DNA from: Colwellia piezophila ATCC BAA-637 | GTDB lineage: Bacteria; Pseudomonadota; Gammaproteobacteria; Enterobacterales; Alteromonadaceae | DNA length: 64,000 bases | NCBI RefSeq assembly: GCF_000378625.1 | Contig: NZ_KB905160.1 | Location: forward strand, 225,552 to 289,551 | Reading direction: 5' to 3' | Shown here: piece after piece, positions 36,176-45,210 of the stretch | Position numbering within the stretch: the stretch's first letter is position 1 | Layout: each line of letters starts with the position of its first letter | Notes under the pieces: generated by a model | What the model saw: the letters and a program-made list of their open reading frames with translations, nothing else | The model's database searches: none | Told to the model about the DNA's origin: nothing | Position numbers and translations under genes: made by a program

Positions 36176-37693
36176 ATGGCCATCATTAAACAGCAAGACT
36201 TAATCGACAGTATTGAAGATGCACTGCAATATATTTCTTATTATCATCCGATTGATTTTATTCAGGCACTAGAAAAGGCCTACAACAAAGAAGAATCAAA
36301 AGCGGCGAAAGACGCAATCGCGCAAATTTTGATTAACTCACGTATGTCGGCGACAGGTAAACGTCCAATCTGTCAAGACACTGGCATTGTGACCTGTTTT
36401 GTTAAAGTAGGTATGGCCGTTCAGTGGGATAAGACTGACATGACAGTTCAACAAATGGTTGATGAAGGTACGCGTCGTGCGTATTTAAATCCTGATAATC
36501 CATTACGTGCCTCTATCGTTTCAGATCCTGCCGGCGCACGTACAAATACTAAAGACAATACGCCAGCGGTTGTACATATAGACCTAGTTGCCGGTAATGA
36601 AATTGAAGTAATGATTGCCGCTAAAGGCGGCGGTAGTGAAAATAAAGCTAAAATGGTGATGTTAAACCCATCAGATTCGATTGCTGATTGGGTGGTTAAA
36701 ACCTTGCCAACAATGGGCGCAGGTTGGTGTCCACCAGGTATGTTAGGCATAGGTATTGGGGGCACAGCTGAAAAAGCTGGTTTATTAGCCAAAGAGAGCT
36801 TAATGGAGCCAGTAAACATTCAAGACCTAATTGAACGTGGTCCCCAAAACGCTGAAGAAGAATTACGCCTTGAGATTTTTGACCGGGTAAATAAATTAGG
36901 TATTGGCGCACAAGGCTTAGGTGGCTTAACGACGGTCGTTGATGTGAAAATAAATACCATGCCTACCCATGCCGCGTCTAAACCTGTGGTTATGATCCCA
37001 AATTGTGCTGCTACCCGTCATATTCATTTCCACCTTGATGGCTCAGGCCCTGCTGATTTAATACCACCTAAACTTGAAGAGTGGCCAGAAATCACTTGGG
37101 AAGTGGGTGAAAATGTTCGCCGTGTAAATGTTGATGGATTGACTAAAGCTGACATTAGCGAGTGGAAAACCGGCGAAACGGTATTACTTAGCGGTACTAT
37201 TTTAACCGGTCGTGATGCCGCCCATAAACGTATTCAAGATATGTTAGCTAAAGGTGAAAAACTGCCGGTAGACTTCACCAACAAGTTTATTTATTACGTC
37301 GGTCCAGTAGATGCCGTTGGAGATGAAGCAGTAGGGCCAGCGGGTCCAACTACGGCAACACGTATGGATAAATTTACTGAGATGATGTTAGCAGATACCG
37401 GTCTTTTAGGCACAATCGGTAAAGCTGAACGTGGCGCTGCGACGTGTCAAACCATTAAAGAGCATAAGTCAGTGTACTTAATGGCGGTAGGTGGCGCGGC
37501 TTACCTTGTTTCTAAGGCAATCAAAAAAGCGAAAGTAGTTGCCTTTGAAGATATGGGTATGGAAGCTATTTATGAATTTGAAGTAGAAGATATGCCAGTA
37601 ACCGTTGCTGTTGATAGCACCGGCGAATCAGTGCATGTAACAGGCCCTGAAATTTGGAAAGTTAAAATCCAAGAAGCACAAACCAAGGCTTAG
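36176..37693 (+). CDS. fumA: Class I fumarate hydratase (iron-sulfur)
   Basis: Oxygen-sensitive [4Fe-4S] fumarase of the citric acid cycle, converting fumarate to malate. N-terminal catalytic domain (1-330) and C-terminal beta-type domain are fused in one 505-residue chain, as in FumA/FumB. Cluster and active-site parts are visible: GKRPICQDTGIVTCFVKVG (first cysteine), KGGGSENKAKMVML, GAGWCPPGMLGIGIGG (second cysteine), GIGAQGLGGLTTVVDVKI, VMIPNCAATRHIHFHLDGSGPA (third cysteine), and the C-terminal GTILTGRDAAHKR and GPTTATRMD. The start follows the weak ribosome site gagagcacta. A clear terminator follows. Confidence 0.96.
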   Translation: MAIIKQQDLIDSIEDALQYISYYHPIDFIQALEKAYNKEESKAAKDAIAQILINSRMSATGKRPICQDTGIVTCFVKVGMAVQWDKTDMTVQQMVDEGTRRAYLNPDNPLRASIVSDPAGARTNTKDNTPAVVHIDLVAGNEIEVMIAAKGGGSENKAKMVMLNPSDSIADWVVKTLPTMGAGWCPPGMLGIGIGGTAEKAGLLAKESLMEPVNIQDLIERGPQNAEEELRLEIFDRVNKLGIGAQGLGGLTTVVDVKINTMPTHAASKPVVMIPNCAATRHIHFHLDGSGPADLIPPKLEEWPEITWEVGENVRRVNVDGLTKADISEWKTGETVLLSGTILTGRDAAHKRIQDMLAKGEKLPVDFTNKFIYYVGPVDAVGDEAVGPAGPTTATRMDKFTEMMLADTGLLGTIGKAERGAATCQTIKEHKSVYLMAVGGAAYLVSKAIKKAKVVAFEDMGMEAIYEFEVEDMPVTVAVDSTGESVHVTGPEIWKVKIQEAQTKA

Positions 37694-37721
37694 TCGTTTA
37701 AAATAGATATTTTTAACGACT

Positions 37722-37751
37722 AAAAAAGAGCGCTTACCGCGCTCTTTTTTT
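37722..37751. terminator. Terminator after fumarase, likely bidirectional
   Basis: aaaaaagagcgc and gcgctctttttt form a stem over a short loop with A and T tracts; it separates convergent genes. Confidence 0.93.
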
Positions 37752-37770
37752 ATGCCTTAAATTTTATTTC

Positions 37771-37980
37771 TTAGTGCTTGGTTTTTCTATGAAGGATCTT
37801 CATAGTTATTGGCATAACAATATAAGAAATTATCGGCACAATAATAGCGACAACAATGCACACTTGTAACAGCTGATTTTCGGGTAAATATGGACCAAGC
37901 CATTGCGGGATAAAATACACCAAAGGCACAAGCGTTATATAGTTAATCAGTGCTATTAGGTGTTTATTGGCTGGTTTCAT
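37771..37980 (-). CDS. Small two-helix membrane protein, unknown
   Basis: A 69-residue protein with two hydrophobic helices (about 8-27 and 36-60) and basic ends (MKPANKH and ILHRKTKH). An excellent ribosome site, aggagt, stands at 37985-37990 on the minus strand at proper spacing, supporting that it is real. It resembles small unannotated inner-membrane proteins of Alteromonadales. I do not recognise a family. It lies between the fumarase terminator and pirin. Confidence 0.7.
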   Translation of the reverse strand: MKPANKHLIALINYITLVPLVYFIPQWLGPYLPENQLLQVCIVVAIIVPIISYIVMPITMKILHRKTKH

Positions 37981-37990
37981 AAATGACTCC

Positions 37991-38018
37991 TGCTTAATGC
38001 TTAATGCTTAATGCTTAA
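37991..38018 (+). repeat. 7-bp tandem repeat tgcttaa
   Basis: Four consecutive copies directly upstream of the ribosome site of the small membrane protein gene. Copy number of such repeats can vary. Confidence 0.85.
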
Positions 38019-38113
38019 AGATAAGTGCATAATTAAACGTTCGGCCATGTAGGGTAATGGTTTACCTGACATGGCTATTCGTTCACTAAAGATAGCTAAG
38101 GATAGCTTGAGCT

Positions 38114-38833
38114 CTATTTAGCGTGGCTAATGACAATTATTTCTACGTCGCTAGTGGCGACAATGTCGGTTTTATAACTGCGAATTAAATCGCCATCTTC
38201 AGCGTTAAAACTATTATTTTCATCACTAAACTCAGCCGTGCCATTACTGACATAAGCTAGAATTTCTTCATTAAAAGTGATTGATTCACCTGATGTTAAA
38301 CGCACGACATCTATGGTTGTTTTACTAGCAAAAGTTTGCTTTTGATCGTGCGAACCACCGAGATCTTTACTGCCATGCTCTTTACTTCCATATATTCGCG
38401 TAACACCTTTGTCAGGTAATGAGTAATGTTCATAACCAGCGGCTTGTCCCGCTACTTCAGGTAATACCCATAACTGCAACATGCGGTTTTTGGTGTTATC
38501 AGGGTTTTTCTCGTTATGTGAGAAACCTTCGCCACCCGCACGTTGCACTTGCACTTCACCAGTATTCAAGCTTTGGCCATGCTCTAACGAACCTTCATGA
38601 CTTACTCGACCTGACATCATGATTGAAATGACATCAATCTCTTTATGAGCATGCATATGTGTTTCGCCATGGGGATTAAACTGTGCATCAGCAAGGTAAA
38701 CAAAGTTGCCGATACCATCAAAAGTGTTTGGCGCTTTACGGGCACCAAAAACGCGGCGGTCTGTTACTAATCTGTGCTCGGTTAATCCGGCAAAGCCACC
38801 TAAAGGTAATGATTTTCTGCTAAGTACTTGCAT
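38114..38833 (-). CDS. Pirin-family protein (YhhW-like)
   Basis: Cytoplasmic bicupin of 239 residues. The metal ligands of pirins are visible: HMHAHKEIDVIS (two histidines) and GGEGFSHNEKN (histidine and glutamate). The start reads RKSLPLGGFAGLTEHRLVTDRR, typical of the short bacterial YhhW branch, some of which oxidise quercetin. Function in this organism is unknown. It is divergent from a LysR regulator gene that begins 210 bp away, a common regulator-target arrangement. Confidence 0.93.
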   Translation of the reverse strand: MQVLSRKSLPLGGFAGLTEHRLVTDRRVFGARKAPNTFDGIGNFVYLADAQFNPHGETHMHAHKEIDVISIMMSGRVSHEGSLEHGQSLNTGEVQVQRAGGEGFSHNEKNPDNTKNRMLQLWVLPEVAGQAAGYEHYSLPDKGVTRIYGSKEHGSKDLGGSHDQKQTFASKTTIDVVRLTSGESITFNEEILAYVSNGTAEFSDENNSFNAEDGDLIRSYKTDIVATSDVEIIVISHAK

Positions 38834-38951
38834 GTGATGCTCCTAGTTAATTTGTTTAAACTGCTTAAGTTATTTCAGTGATTGCAATAATAGGACTTAG
38901 TTATTGTTTGATAAATACCTATTAGTTGATAAGATAATCTCAATATCAACA

Positions 38952-38963
38952 ACAATATATTGT
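38952..38963. promoter_or_regulatory. Palindrome in the pirin/LysR divergent region
   Basis: acaatatattgt is a perfect 12-bp palindrome centred between the pirin and LysR starts. LysR-type regulators often bind such AT-rich dyads in the region between themselves and the divergent target. Candidate only. Confidence 0.4.
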
Positions 38964-39042
38964 CGACTTTACCTGCCTAAGCTGACGTACTTGAAATAAG
39001 GTTAGATGAAATAAAGTGGAGTGACGTTAAAGCGAGATAGTT

Positions 39043-39957
39043 ATGGAACATGATTTAAATGACATGATGGTTTTTTTGGCGGTAGTTGAGACGGGCAGCT
39101 TTACTTTAGCGGCTGACAGGCTCGGTATTCCAAAAGCAAATGTTAGCCGAAAAGTTTCTCGTCTTGAGCACAGATTAAGTGTCATCTTGTTGGAGCGTTC
39201 GACACGTTCACAACATTTAACAGAAGCCGGGCGCCGCTACTTAACACACTGCAAACGCGTTCATGAAGAACTTGATTTAGCAACGGCCTCAGTATGCGAA
39301 TTACTGCACAGTTATAAAGGCGATATCAAAGTCGGCGCATCAGTTGCTACCGGCCAACAAATTTTACGGCCGGCGCTGGGTAAGTTTATGCATCAATACC
39401 CTGAGCTGAAAGTACAACTTAATTTAGTTAATCGTCGTGTAGATTTTATTGAGGAAGGTTTTGATGTCGTCATTCGTATCGGTCAACTAAAAGACTCGAT
39501 GTTGATTGCTAAAAAGCTCGGCAGTGTATCCCGTGGATTATTCGCTAGCCCGGCCTATTTGGCTAAAAATGGTAAACCTGAAACGGTATCACAACTAGCC
39601 TCGCATCAATTACTGGTAATGAACGCAATCAGTAATACCGTTAATCATGATGTAAAAGTAAACTTGTTATCCAAACAGGGGGAGTCGTTTACTTTAGCTT
39701 GCCAACCAAGGTTGTTAGTTGATGATTTTGCTATGCTCAAGCAAGCTATAGTTGATGGCTTAGGCATTGCGGTATTACCTGATTATATGAGTAAAAGGGA
39801 AGTTGGCGCAGGTGAATTAGTTAATATACTGCCAGACTGGGGCATGGCAGCCGTGGATATTTATGCACTTTACCCAAAACATCGCGCTAAAATCCCAAAA
39901 GTGAAAGCCTTCCTTGATTTTGTTAGTGAGCTGTATGGTGAGGCACTTAAGCCGTAG
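39043..39957 (+). CDS. LysR-type transcriptional regulator, next to pirin
   Basis: A 304-residue DNA-binding regulator. Winged helix-turn-helix at residues about 5-65 (MMVFLAVVETGSFTLAADRLGIPKANVSRKVSRLEHRL). Effector-binding domain from about 95 (GDIKVGASVATGQQILRPAL). The subfamily is the one close to DsdC/AaeR-like and CrgA-like repressors that often control adjacent small oxidoreductase or pirin genes. The ATG at 39043 has a moderate site ggagtgacg upstream. Likely to autoregulate and to control the pirin gene. Confidence 0.93.
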   Translation: MEHDLNDMMVFLAVVETGSFTLAADRLGIPKANVSRKVSRLEHRLSVILLERSTRSQHLTEAGRRYLTHCKRVHEELDLATASVCELLHSYKGDIKVGASVATGQQILRPALGKFMHQYPELKVQLNLVNRRVDFIEEGFDVVIRIGQLKDSMLIAKKLGSVSRGLFASPAYLAKNGKPETVSQLASHQLLVMNAISNTVNHDVKVNLLSKQGESFTLACQPRLLVDDFAMLKQAIVDGLGIAVLPDYMSKREVGAGELVNILPDWGMAAVDIYALYPKHRAKIPKVKAFLDFVSELYGEALKP

Positions 39958-40263
39958 TGTGGTTTATAAGCTCTATTAACTGACGGTATAGTTGTTGGGA
40001 TTTTGAGCCATGAAGCATTGTCAAATATTCAATGACCATTTTTTGCTCTTATTTTGTTAATGCTTAGTTTTATTTTAGTTAGATTTTTGCTCGTTTTACT
40101 TAGGTTTTACTTAACCTTTAGTTACCAAAATGACTCTTGCTATAGCCCTCAGTCAAAATAGTGTTCATGTGTACACGACTAAAGAAAGTGCCGCTGTAAG
40201 CTTTAACCTCGATAAAATTTGATGTGCTACGCTTATAAAAACTAATCACAATATAACGCTAAT
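39958..40263. other. 306-bp intergenic region
   Basis: AT-rich sequence between the LysR gene and the DUF6090-like gene. No terminator, repeat or open frame stands out; the promoter of the following gene must be here. Confidence 0.5.
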
Positions 40264-41037
40264 ATGATTTTACGACGCTTAATGGCGCATATTAATGAGC
40301 AAAACTGGTTTATTGTTTGGCTTGATGTCTCAGTGGTGATGGTCGGTATTTTTCTTGGTATGCAAGTGACCAATTGGAATGAAGATAGAAAAGAGAATGA
40401 CTTGCGGCGAATTTATAATGAACGACTTATTGTCGACTTTAATAATGAACGAAAAGGTGCGCAAGCAAGAGTTGATTATTTTAGCGGCACGCAGTTGTAT
40501 GGCTACCAAGCTTTAAATTACTTGGAACAGTCAAGTTCACAGCGAAAACCAAGCGCCGATATTATTATCGCCTTTATGATGGCTAGCGGCCGATGGGAAA
40601 ACTCCAGTAACCAGAATACTTATAATGAGTTAATTAATAGTGGTCGTATTAACTTATTAGGCAACTTTACTTTGAGGGATGTAATAAACCAATACTATAG
40701 TGATAATACCACGAGGATGGTTGAATTTGCCCGCATGAGTGCCTACTTTATTACCATCCGGTCAATTATTCATCCCATTATTCAAGAAGAAATCTTAAAT
40801 AGCTGTGAAGAAATAGACGGTGTTCTTCAGGTAATAATCCATATTAAACCCTCATGTCATATTGAAATAAGTCCTGAAACGATAGCGCAGACGATTAAAG
40901 AAATAACAGACCATCCGACGTTGAAGTCAGAGCTTAATTACTTAATATCGCAATTGAGATATAACAATGCCCTCTACTTCGAACAAATCTCATCAGCAAG
41001 TTATTCTTTAAAGCTGCTGACAGCTAAGGAGCTTTAA
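40264..41037 (+). CDS. DUF6090-like single-pass membrane protein
   Basis: A 257-residue protein. Residues about 17-37 form one membrane helix (IVWLDVSVVMVGIFLGMQV) followed at once by TNWNEDRKENDLRRIYNERL; the pattern hydrophobic helix then NWNEDRKE is the mark of DUF6090-type proteins of unknown function. The rest is helical and probably extracytoplasmic or cytoplasmic depending on topology; the basic N-terminus (MILRRLMAHINEQN) suggests an inside N-terminus and an outside C-domain. Two cysteines (NSCEEI, PSCHIE) might pair. It is apparently a single gene with no functional clue from neighbours. Confidence 0.65.
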   Translation: MILRRLMAHINEQNWFIVWLDVSVVMVGIFLGMQVTNWNEDRKENDLRRIYNERLIVDFNNERKGAQARVDYFSGTQLYGYQALNYLEQSSSQRKPSADIIIAFMMASGRWENSSNQNTYNELINSGRINLLGNFTLRDVINQYYSDNTTRMVEFARMSAYFITIRSIIHPIIQEEILNSCEEIDGVLQVIIHIKPSCHIEISPETIAQTIKEITDHPTLKSELNYLISQLRYNNALYFEQISSASYSLKLLTAKEL

Positions 41038-41093
41038 AGAACTGTTGAGCCTACTCGTCTTTATTATTTAGCTGTCGGTGTTGTAATGGATTA

Positions 41094-42017
41094 TTAAAAA
41101 ATAGAATACCCTGTTTTGGTGGTAAATAGCTCTAACGCTTTTGTGCCAACTAATGAGTTGCCTGATTCATTCAGTGCCGGTGAATAAACTGCAATAGCCA
41201 TTACTCCAGGCACAACGGCGACAATGCCGCCTCCTACGCCGCTTTTACCCGGTAAGCCAACACGAAAAGCAAAATCCCCCGATGCATCATAGTGACCACA
41301 GGTTAGCAATAATGAATTAATACGTTTAGCTTGCGTAGAGTTAATCAGCTGTTTTTTTGAAATAGGGTCAGTACCATCGTTGGCTAAATACAACATGGAG
41401 CGAGATAATTGTTGAGCATTCATCACAATCGAGCAGTGTTTAAAATAGGTTTTCAATACTTCAATGATACCATTGTCAAAGTTACCGAAACTTTTCATCA
41501 AACCCGCTAAGGCCAAGTTCCTATAGCCATGCTCCATTTCAGATTGAGCGACAACCTCATCAACAGTTATATTGCTATCGCCACTGCATTCATGGATAAA
41601 GCTTAGGATCTTATCAAAAGCTTTAGTCTCACTGGAAAAATGAGAAACTAAACTATCACAAACAACAATAGCGCCGGCGTTAATAAAAGGGTTGCGAGGA
41701 ATGCCAGCCTCATATTCTAACTGTACTAAGGAGTTGAATGGATTACCGGAAGGCTCTCGCCAAACACGTTTATATAAGCCGTCCTGATAGGCACGCAGTG
41801 CTAGCGTATAAGTAAAAACCTTAGAGATGCTTTGAATGGAAAAGGCGGTTTGGTACGAGCCAACGCCAAATTGTTGACCGTTATTTAAGGTGATTGCCAT
41901 ACCAAATTGCATCGGATCAACATTCGCCAGTGCAGGAATATATGTAGCAACCTTGCCTTGTCCAAGTAAAGGCGCCACTTCCTGATGGATCTCACTTAAT
42001 ACGTCTTTTAGTTCCAT
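41094..42017 (-). CDS. glsA: Glutaminase A (GlsA/Glutaminase B type)
   Basis: Hydrolyses glutamine to glutamate and ammonia. It belongs to the serine-dependent beta-lactamase-fold glutaminases. The catalytic Ser-x-x-Lys is in FSIQSISKVFTYTLAL, and the other conserved blocks are EYEAGIPRNPFINAGAIVV, SEMEHGYRNLALA and LPGKSGVGGGIVAVVPG. The length of 307 residues matches E. coli YneH/YbaS (308-310). No signal peptide. It is a lone gene; the adjacent 325 bp (42018-42342) holds its promoter and that of the chemoreceptor. Confidence 0.97.
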   Translation of the reverse strand: MELKDVLSEIHQEVAPLLGQGKVATYIPALANVDPMQFGMAITLNNGQQFGVGSYQTAFSIQSISKVFTYTLALRAYQDGLYKRVWREPSGNPFNSLVQLEYEAGIPRNPFINAGAIVVCDSLVSHFSSETKAFDKILSFIHECSGDSNITVDEVVAQSEMEHGYRNLALAGLMKSFGNFDNGIIEVLKTYFKHCSIVMNAQQLSRSMLYLANDGTDPISKKQLINSTQAKRINSLLLTCGHYDASGDFAFRVGLPGKSGVGGGIVAVVPGVMAIAVYSPALNESGNSLVGTKALELFTTKTGYSIF

Positions 42018-42342
42018 AAATAAGCCTATTAAATACCATTAATAAAAAGTGCTAAAGCAAGTGCCAATGTCACTTTATCACTGTGATGGCTCTTTATAGC
42101 GCTAAAATAACGCCATTGACAAGACAAAATTGTTCAAAGCCATATTATTTACTCTTTAAGGGAGGCTATTACTATTGTTTGTGGTCATAATATTATAAAA
42201 ATTATAACTTTTAGCTTTTTAATGCAGAGACCAAAAATGAGCTACACTTTTAATCTATGCTTTAAATTTATAGTAATAATACGGTGATAACGGGCAAGAA
42301 TATCTGCAGCAGTGTTCTAAAGAGTATTGAGGAGTAATTAAG
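42018..42342. other. 325-bp divergent promoter region
   Basis: Region between glsA and the chemoreceptor, both reading outward. AT-rich, no repeat or open frame recognised. A gagga ribosome site stands at 42328 in front of the chemoreceptor. Confidence 0.5.
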
Positions 42343-44037
42343 ATGAAAGTTAATTTATCAATCAAGCATCGTATTATGGTTATGGTTATGCTAGCCGTTG
42401 CTATACAGTGTCTTACTACAGGCATAATACTATCGCAATTAATCTCCATTGAGCATCATGTTAAATCCGTAGCCAGCACACACATTCCCATTACCAAAGC
42501 GGTCACCTCGTTAACAGAGCACCAGTTAGAGCAAGAAATATACTTTGAACAGGCTTTTCGCTTTGCTTTAGCTATCGCCACTGAGCCCAAAGCAAGCGCA
42601 CACTATAGTGCTGCGGTTAAGCACTTTAACAGTTTAAATAAAAAGATCGACAACGAATTACAGGCAATAGAACATTCACTTGTTCAAGCAAAAAGTCATG
42701 CTGAAGAACAGGTGGCCATAGATGAATATGCCAAGCTTTTAGTTGATATCAAACTACTAGAACACCAGCATGAAAACTGGGCTAAACACGCGCAAGCGGT
42801 TTTTGTGGCATTAGAGCTGCACAACTTTCATCAGGCTGAGCTGTTAAGCGAAAAAGTTGAAGATGAGGCTCTAGAGCTAACTCAGCATGTTGAAGCGGTC
42901 TTAGCTGAAATTGAGCGTTTTACCGAAGAGGCAGTAATAAAAATAGATGAAGAAGCTATCAACCTTGAGTATATTGCTTTAGCTGCAGTGGCAGCTAGTG
43001 TACTTGTTAATATAATGAGCGCTTGGCTGGTTATTAAGGCCGTGCAAAAGGGTTTGAACAAAGCAGTAAACTCATTAGAAAATATTGCCCATGGTGATTT
43101 AGAGCAACATGTTGTAACAGACGAGCCAGGAGAAGTAGGGCAAATGCTTGAACATATGGAGACCATGCGATCGAGTATTTGTCTTATTTTAACCAAGGTC
43201 AATGACTCGACCAATGATGTGCAACAAACGGCTGAGGTATTAGCGCAAGCAAATAACAAGGTGCAAGATAATTTAGCAAATCAATTTCAACAAATTGATT
43301 TGGTGGCTACGGCAATTAATGAGTTGTCTTCAACCGCACAAGAAGTGGCAAAAAACACCAACAGTACCCTAGAGTTAACAGAAGCCGCCTCAACAAGCTC
43401 TCAGCAAAGTCAGCAGGTAAATTTACAGGCCATGGAGCAAATTAGGCAACTGGTAGAAAGTTTATCAGACAGTGGAGAGGCGCTTACTAAGCTAGAAAAG
43501 AACAGTGAAAAAATAGAGTCAGTATTGGAAGTCATCAAAGGTATTGCCGATCAAACCAATCTTCTCGCGCTTAATGCCGCGATAGAAGCCGCCAGAGCAG
43601 GGGAGCAAGGCCGAGGTTTTGCTGTTGTTGCCGATGAAGTGAGAAACTTAGCGCAACGTACACAAGAGTCAACTAAAGAAATTGAACAAATGATTGAGCA
43701 GTATCGTTCGGGTGCACATAGCGCGGTGGTGGCTATGGATCATAGCCGAGAGCTTAGTGCCAAAACCATAGAGTTCTCTGAGCGCTCAAATGCTTTAATG
43801 GCCGATGTTAATGAAGCGATTAGTAGTGTTAATGATATGTCCACCCAAGTGGCGACCGCAGCGGAGGAACAACACTGCGTGGTTGAAGAAATAAATAACA
43901 ATATCACCCAAGTTAATGATGCCTCCCATGAGAACAAGTTGGAGATTGATCGGGCTGTGGAAGCAACCACTCACTTACAGTCTACCTCGCATGAGTTACA
44001 TGAGGAGATGAGTGAATTTAAACTTGAAAAAAAATAG
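42343..44037 (+). CDS. Methyl-accepting chemotaxis protein
   Basis: Inner-membrane chemoreceptor of 564 residues that controls CheA kinase. One membrane helix at about 9-30, a helical periplasmic sensor (31-200), second helix about 203-224, HAMP (about 225-280, [17 protein letters not shown]), then the long signalling coiled coil. The conserved hairpin tip is [47 protein letters not shown]. It has no C-terminal CheR/CheB docking pentapeptide. The ligand is unknown; the sensor is an uncharacterised four-helix type rich in His and Glu. Confidence 0.95.
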   Translation: MKVNLSIKHRIMVMVMLAVAIQCLTTGIILSQLISIEHHVKSVASTHIPITKAVTSLTEHQLEQEIYFEQAFRFALAIATEPKASAHYSAAVKHFNSLNKKIDNELQAIEHSLVQAKSHAEEQVAIDEYAKLLVDIKLLEHQHENWAKHAQAVFVALELHNFHQAELLSEKVEDEALELTQHVEAVLAEIERFTEEAVIKIDEEAINLEYIALAAVAASVLVNIMSAWLVIKAVQKGLNKAVNSLENIAHGDLEQHVVTDEPGEVGQMLEHMETMRSSICLILTKVNDSTNDVQQTAEVLAQANNKVQDNLANQFQQIDLVATAINELSSTAQEVAKNTNSTLELTEAASTSSQQSQQVNLQAMEQIRQLVESLSDSGEALTKLEKNSEKIESVLEVIKGIADQTNLLALNAAIEAARAGEQGRGFAVVADEVRNLAQRTQESTKEIEQMIEQYRSGAHSAVVAMDHSRELSAKTIEFSERSNALMADVNEAISSVNDMSTQVATAAEEQHCVVEEINNNITQVNDASHENKLEIDRAVEATTHLQSTSHELHEEMSEFKLEKK

Positions 44038-44098
44038 TGATAGTTATTCGTTACCGTTAAGGACTAGTAAGTTGGCCTCAAACAAAGGTTACCAGAGT

Positions 44099-44241
44099 AA
44101 GTAGCTAGATACTCTATCAAGGTTTCAATGTATTCGATTATCAAGGCAAAACGTTTATGAATAACGGGTTATTTATCGACGCTTTAACGCTGAGAATAGG
44201 ATAAAGGGCAATCTTGAGAAAGTGCTGCTTATCCAGAGTTC
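44099..44241 (+). repeat. Dispersed 143-bp repeat, copy 2
   Basis: Second copy of the element at 6490-6632, same orientation, ungapped with 11 differences. It lies between the convergent chemoreceptor and AraC genes, ending three bases before the AraC stop codon. Confidence 0.9.
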
Positions 44242-44244
44242 AGC

Positions 44245-45051
44245 TTACTTAGCAAGGTACTTTTTAGGTGAGCAACCAAGTTGTTTTTTAAAGCCAGTAA
44301 TAAATGCTGAGGTTGATTCATACCCTAGTTCAAAGGCAATATCTACCAGTGGCGTATTGCTGTTAAGTAATTCTAATGACTTTAATATCCGCAATTTTTG
44401 TTTCCATCGACTAAAACCCATGCCGTAATTTTTATTAAATAAGCGATTTAGTGTCCGACTTGAGGCGCCAACCTTAAGTGCCCATTGCTCTATGGTTAAT
44501 TTATTCGCGGGTTCTTGATTCAGAGTTTCAATAATAGGTAATAGCCTTTTATCTTGAATAGTTGGCATAAAGAGCTGGTTACTTTTCGCCATGGTTAAGC
44601 GGTCGATTAACACTAAAATAAAACGCTGTGTTTGCGCTGTTTCTTGATAATCTTCTGGCCAGCTTGATATTTCCAATATCAATGCTTTTAATAAGGGGTC
44701 AATCGTTAACGGCCGTACTTTATTACCGAGCACCTCACTCAGTACTGGATCGATATATAAGCTACGATAGCTGACCTTGTTTTTACAAAAATGCTGATGC
44801 GCCATACCTGGGGGTAACCAAAGAGCTTGCTCGGGGGGAATAACAAAAATACCCGCATCGGTTTCAATGTGCATAACGCCCACACAAGAATAAGATAGCT
44901 GTGACCAAGGATGAGAATGGCTAACAATTTGAGTCATGGGCTCAAATTCTGCAGAGGTAGGTAATACCGCTCGGGGTAAGCTTGGGTAAAGTCGGCTAGG
45001 GCTTTGTTTATGCCAAGTTGATTTTGTCTGAATTGATAAACTAACTGTCAT
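44245..45051 (-). CDS. AraC-family transcriptional regulator
   Basis: A 268-residue regulator: an N-terminal cupin-like effector domain (about 20-100, HSHPWSQLSYSCVGVMHIETDAGIFVIPPEQALWLPPGMAHQ) and a C-terminal double helix-turn-helix (about 170-268, with ASSRTLNRLFNKNYGMGFSRWKQKLRI and ELGYESTSAFITGFKKQLGCSPKKY). This cupin-HTH layout is common in regulators controlling an adjacent divergent MFS exporter. The MFS gene starts 160 bp away on the opposite strand and is the likely target. Confidence 0.94.
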   Translation of the reverse strand: MTVSLSIQTKSTWHKQSPSRLYPSLPRAVLPTSAEFEPMTQIVSHSHPWSQLSYSCVGVMHIETDAGIFVIPPEQALWLPPGMAHQHFCKNKVSYRSLYIDPVLSEVLGNKVRPLTIDPLLKALILEISSWPEDYQETAQTQRFILVLIDRLTMAKSNQLFMPTIQDKRLLPIIETLNQEPANKLTIEQWALKVGASSRTLNRLFNKNYGMGFSRWKQKLRILKSLELLNSNTPLVDIAFELGYESTSAFITGFKKQLGCSPKKYLAK

Positions 45052-45210
45052 AATTGTCGCTATTGGTCATGTTGAAATCATCATATAATGACCTCTCTAG
45101 CGGCACAAGTTGAACTTCATAAGAGAACTATCATTATTTGGTACTGCTTACCTAGTTTTAATTACCAATAGCCAGTAGCTTAGAGTCGCTGTTTAAGACA
45201 AGGGATCAGT

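Noticed and set aside
36448-36911. Minus-strand frames of 123 and 71 residues inside fumarase
   Set aside because: Both are antisense to an unmistakable fumarase and have no support.
34173-38018. Short tandem repeats considered as CRISPR
   Set aside because: Units are 7-12 bp with no spacers and there are no cas genes; they are simple tandem repeats.
42882-43259. Minus-strand open frame rich in Ser and Ala
   Set aside because: Antisense to the chemoreceptor coiled coil, whose codon bias produces such frames.
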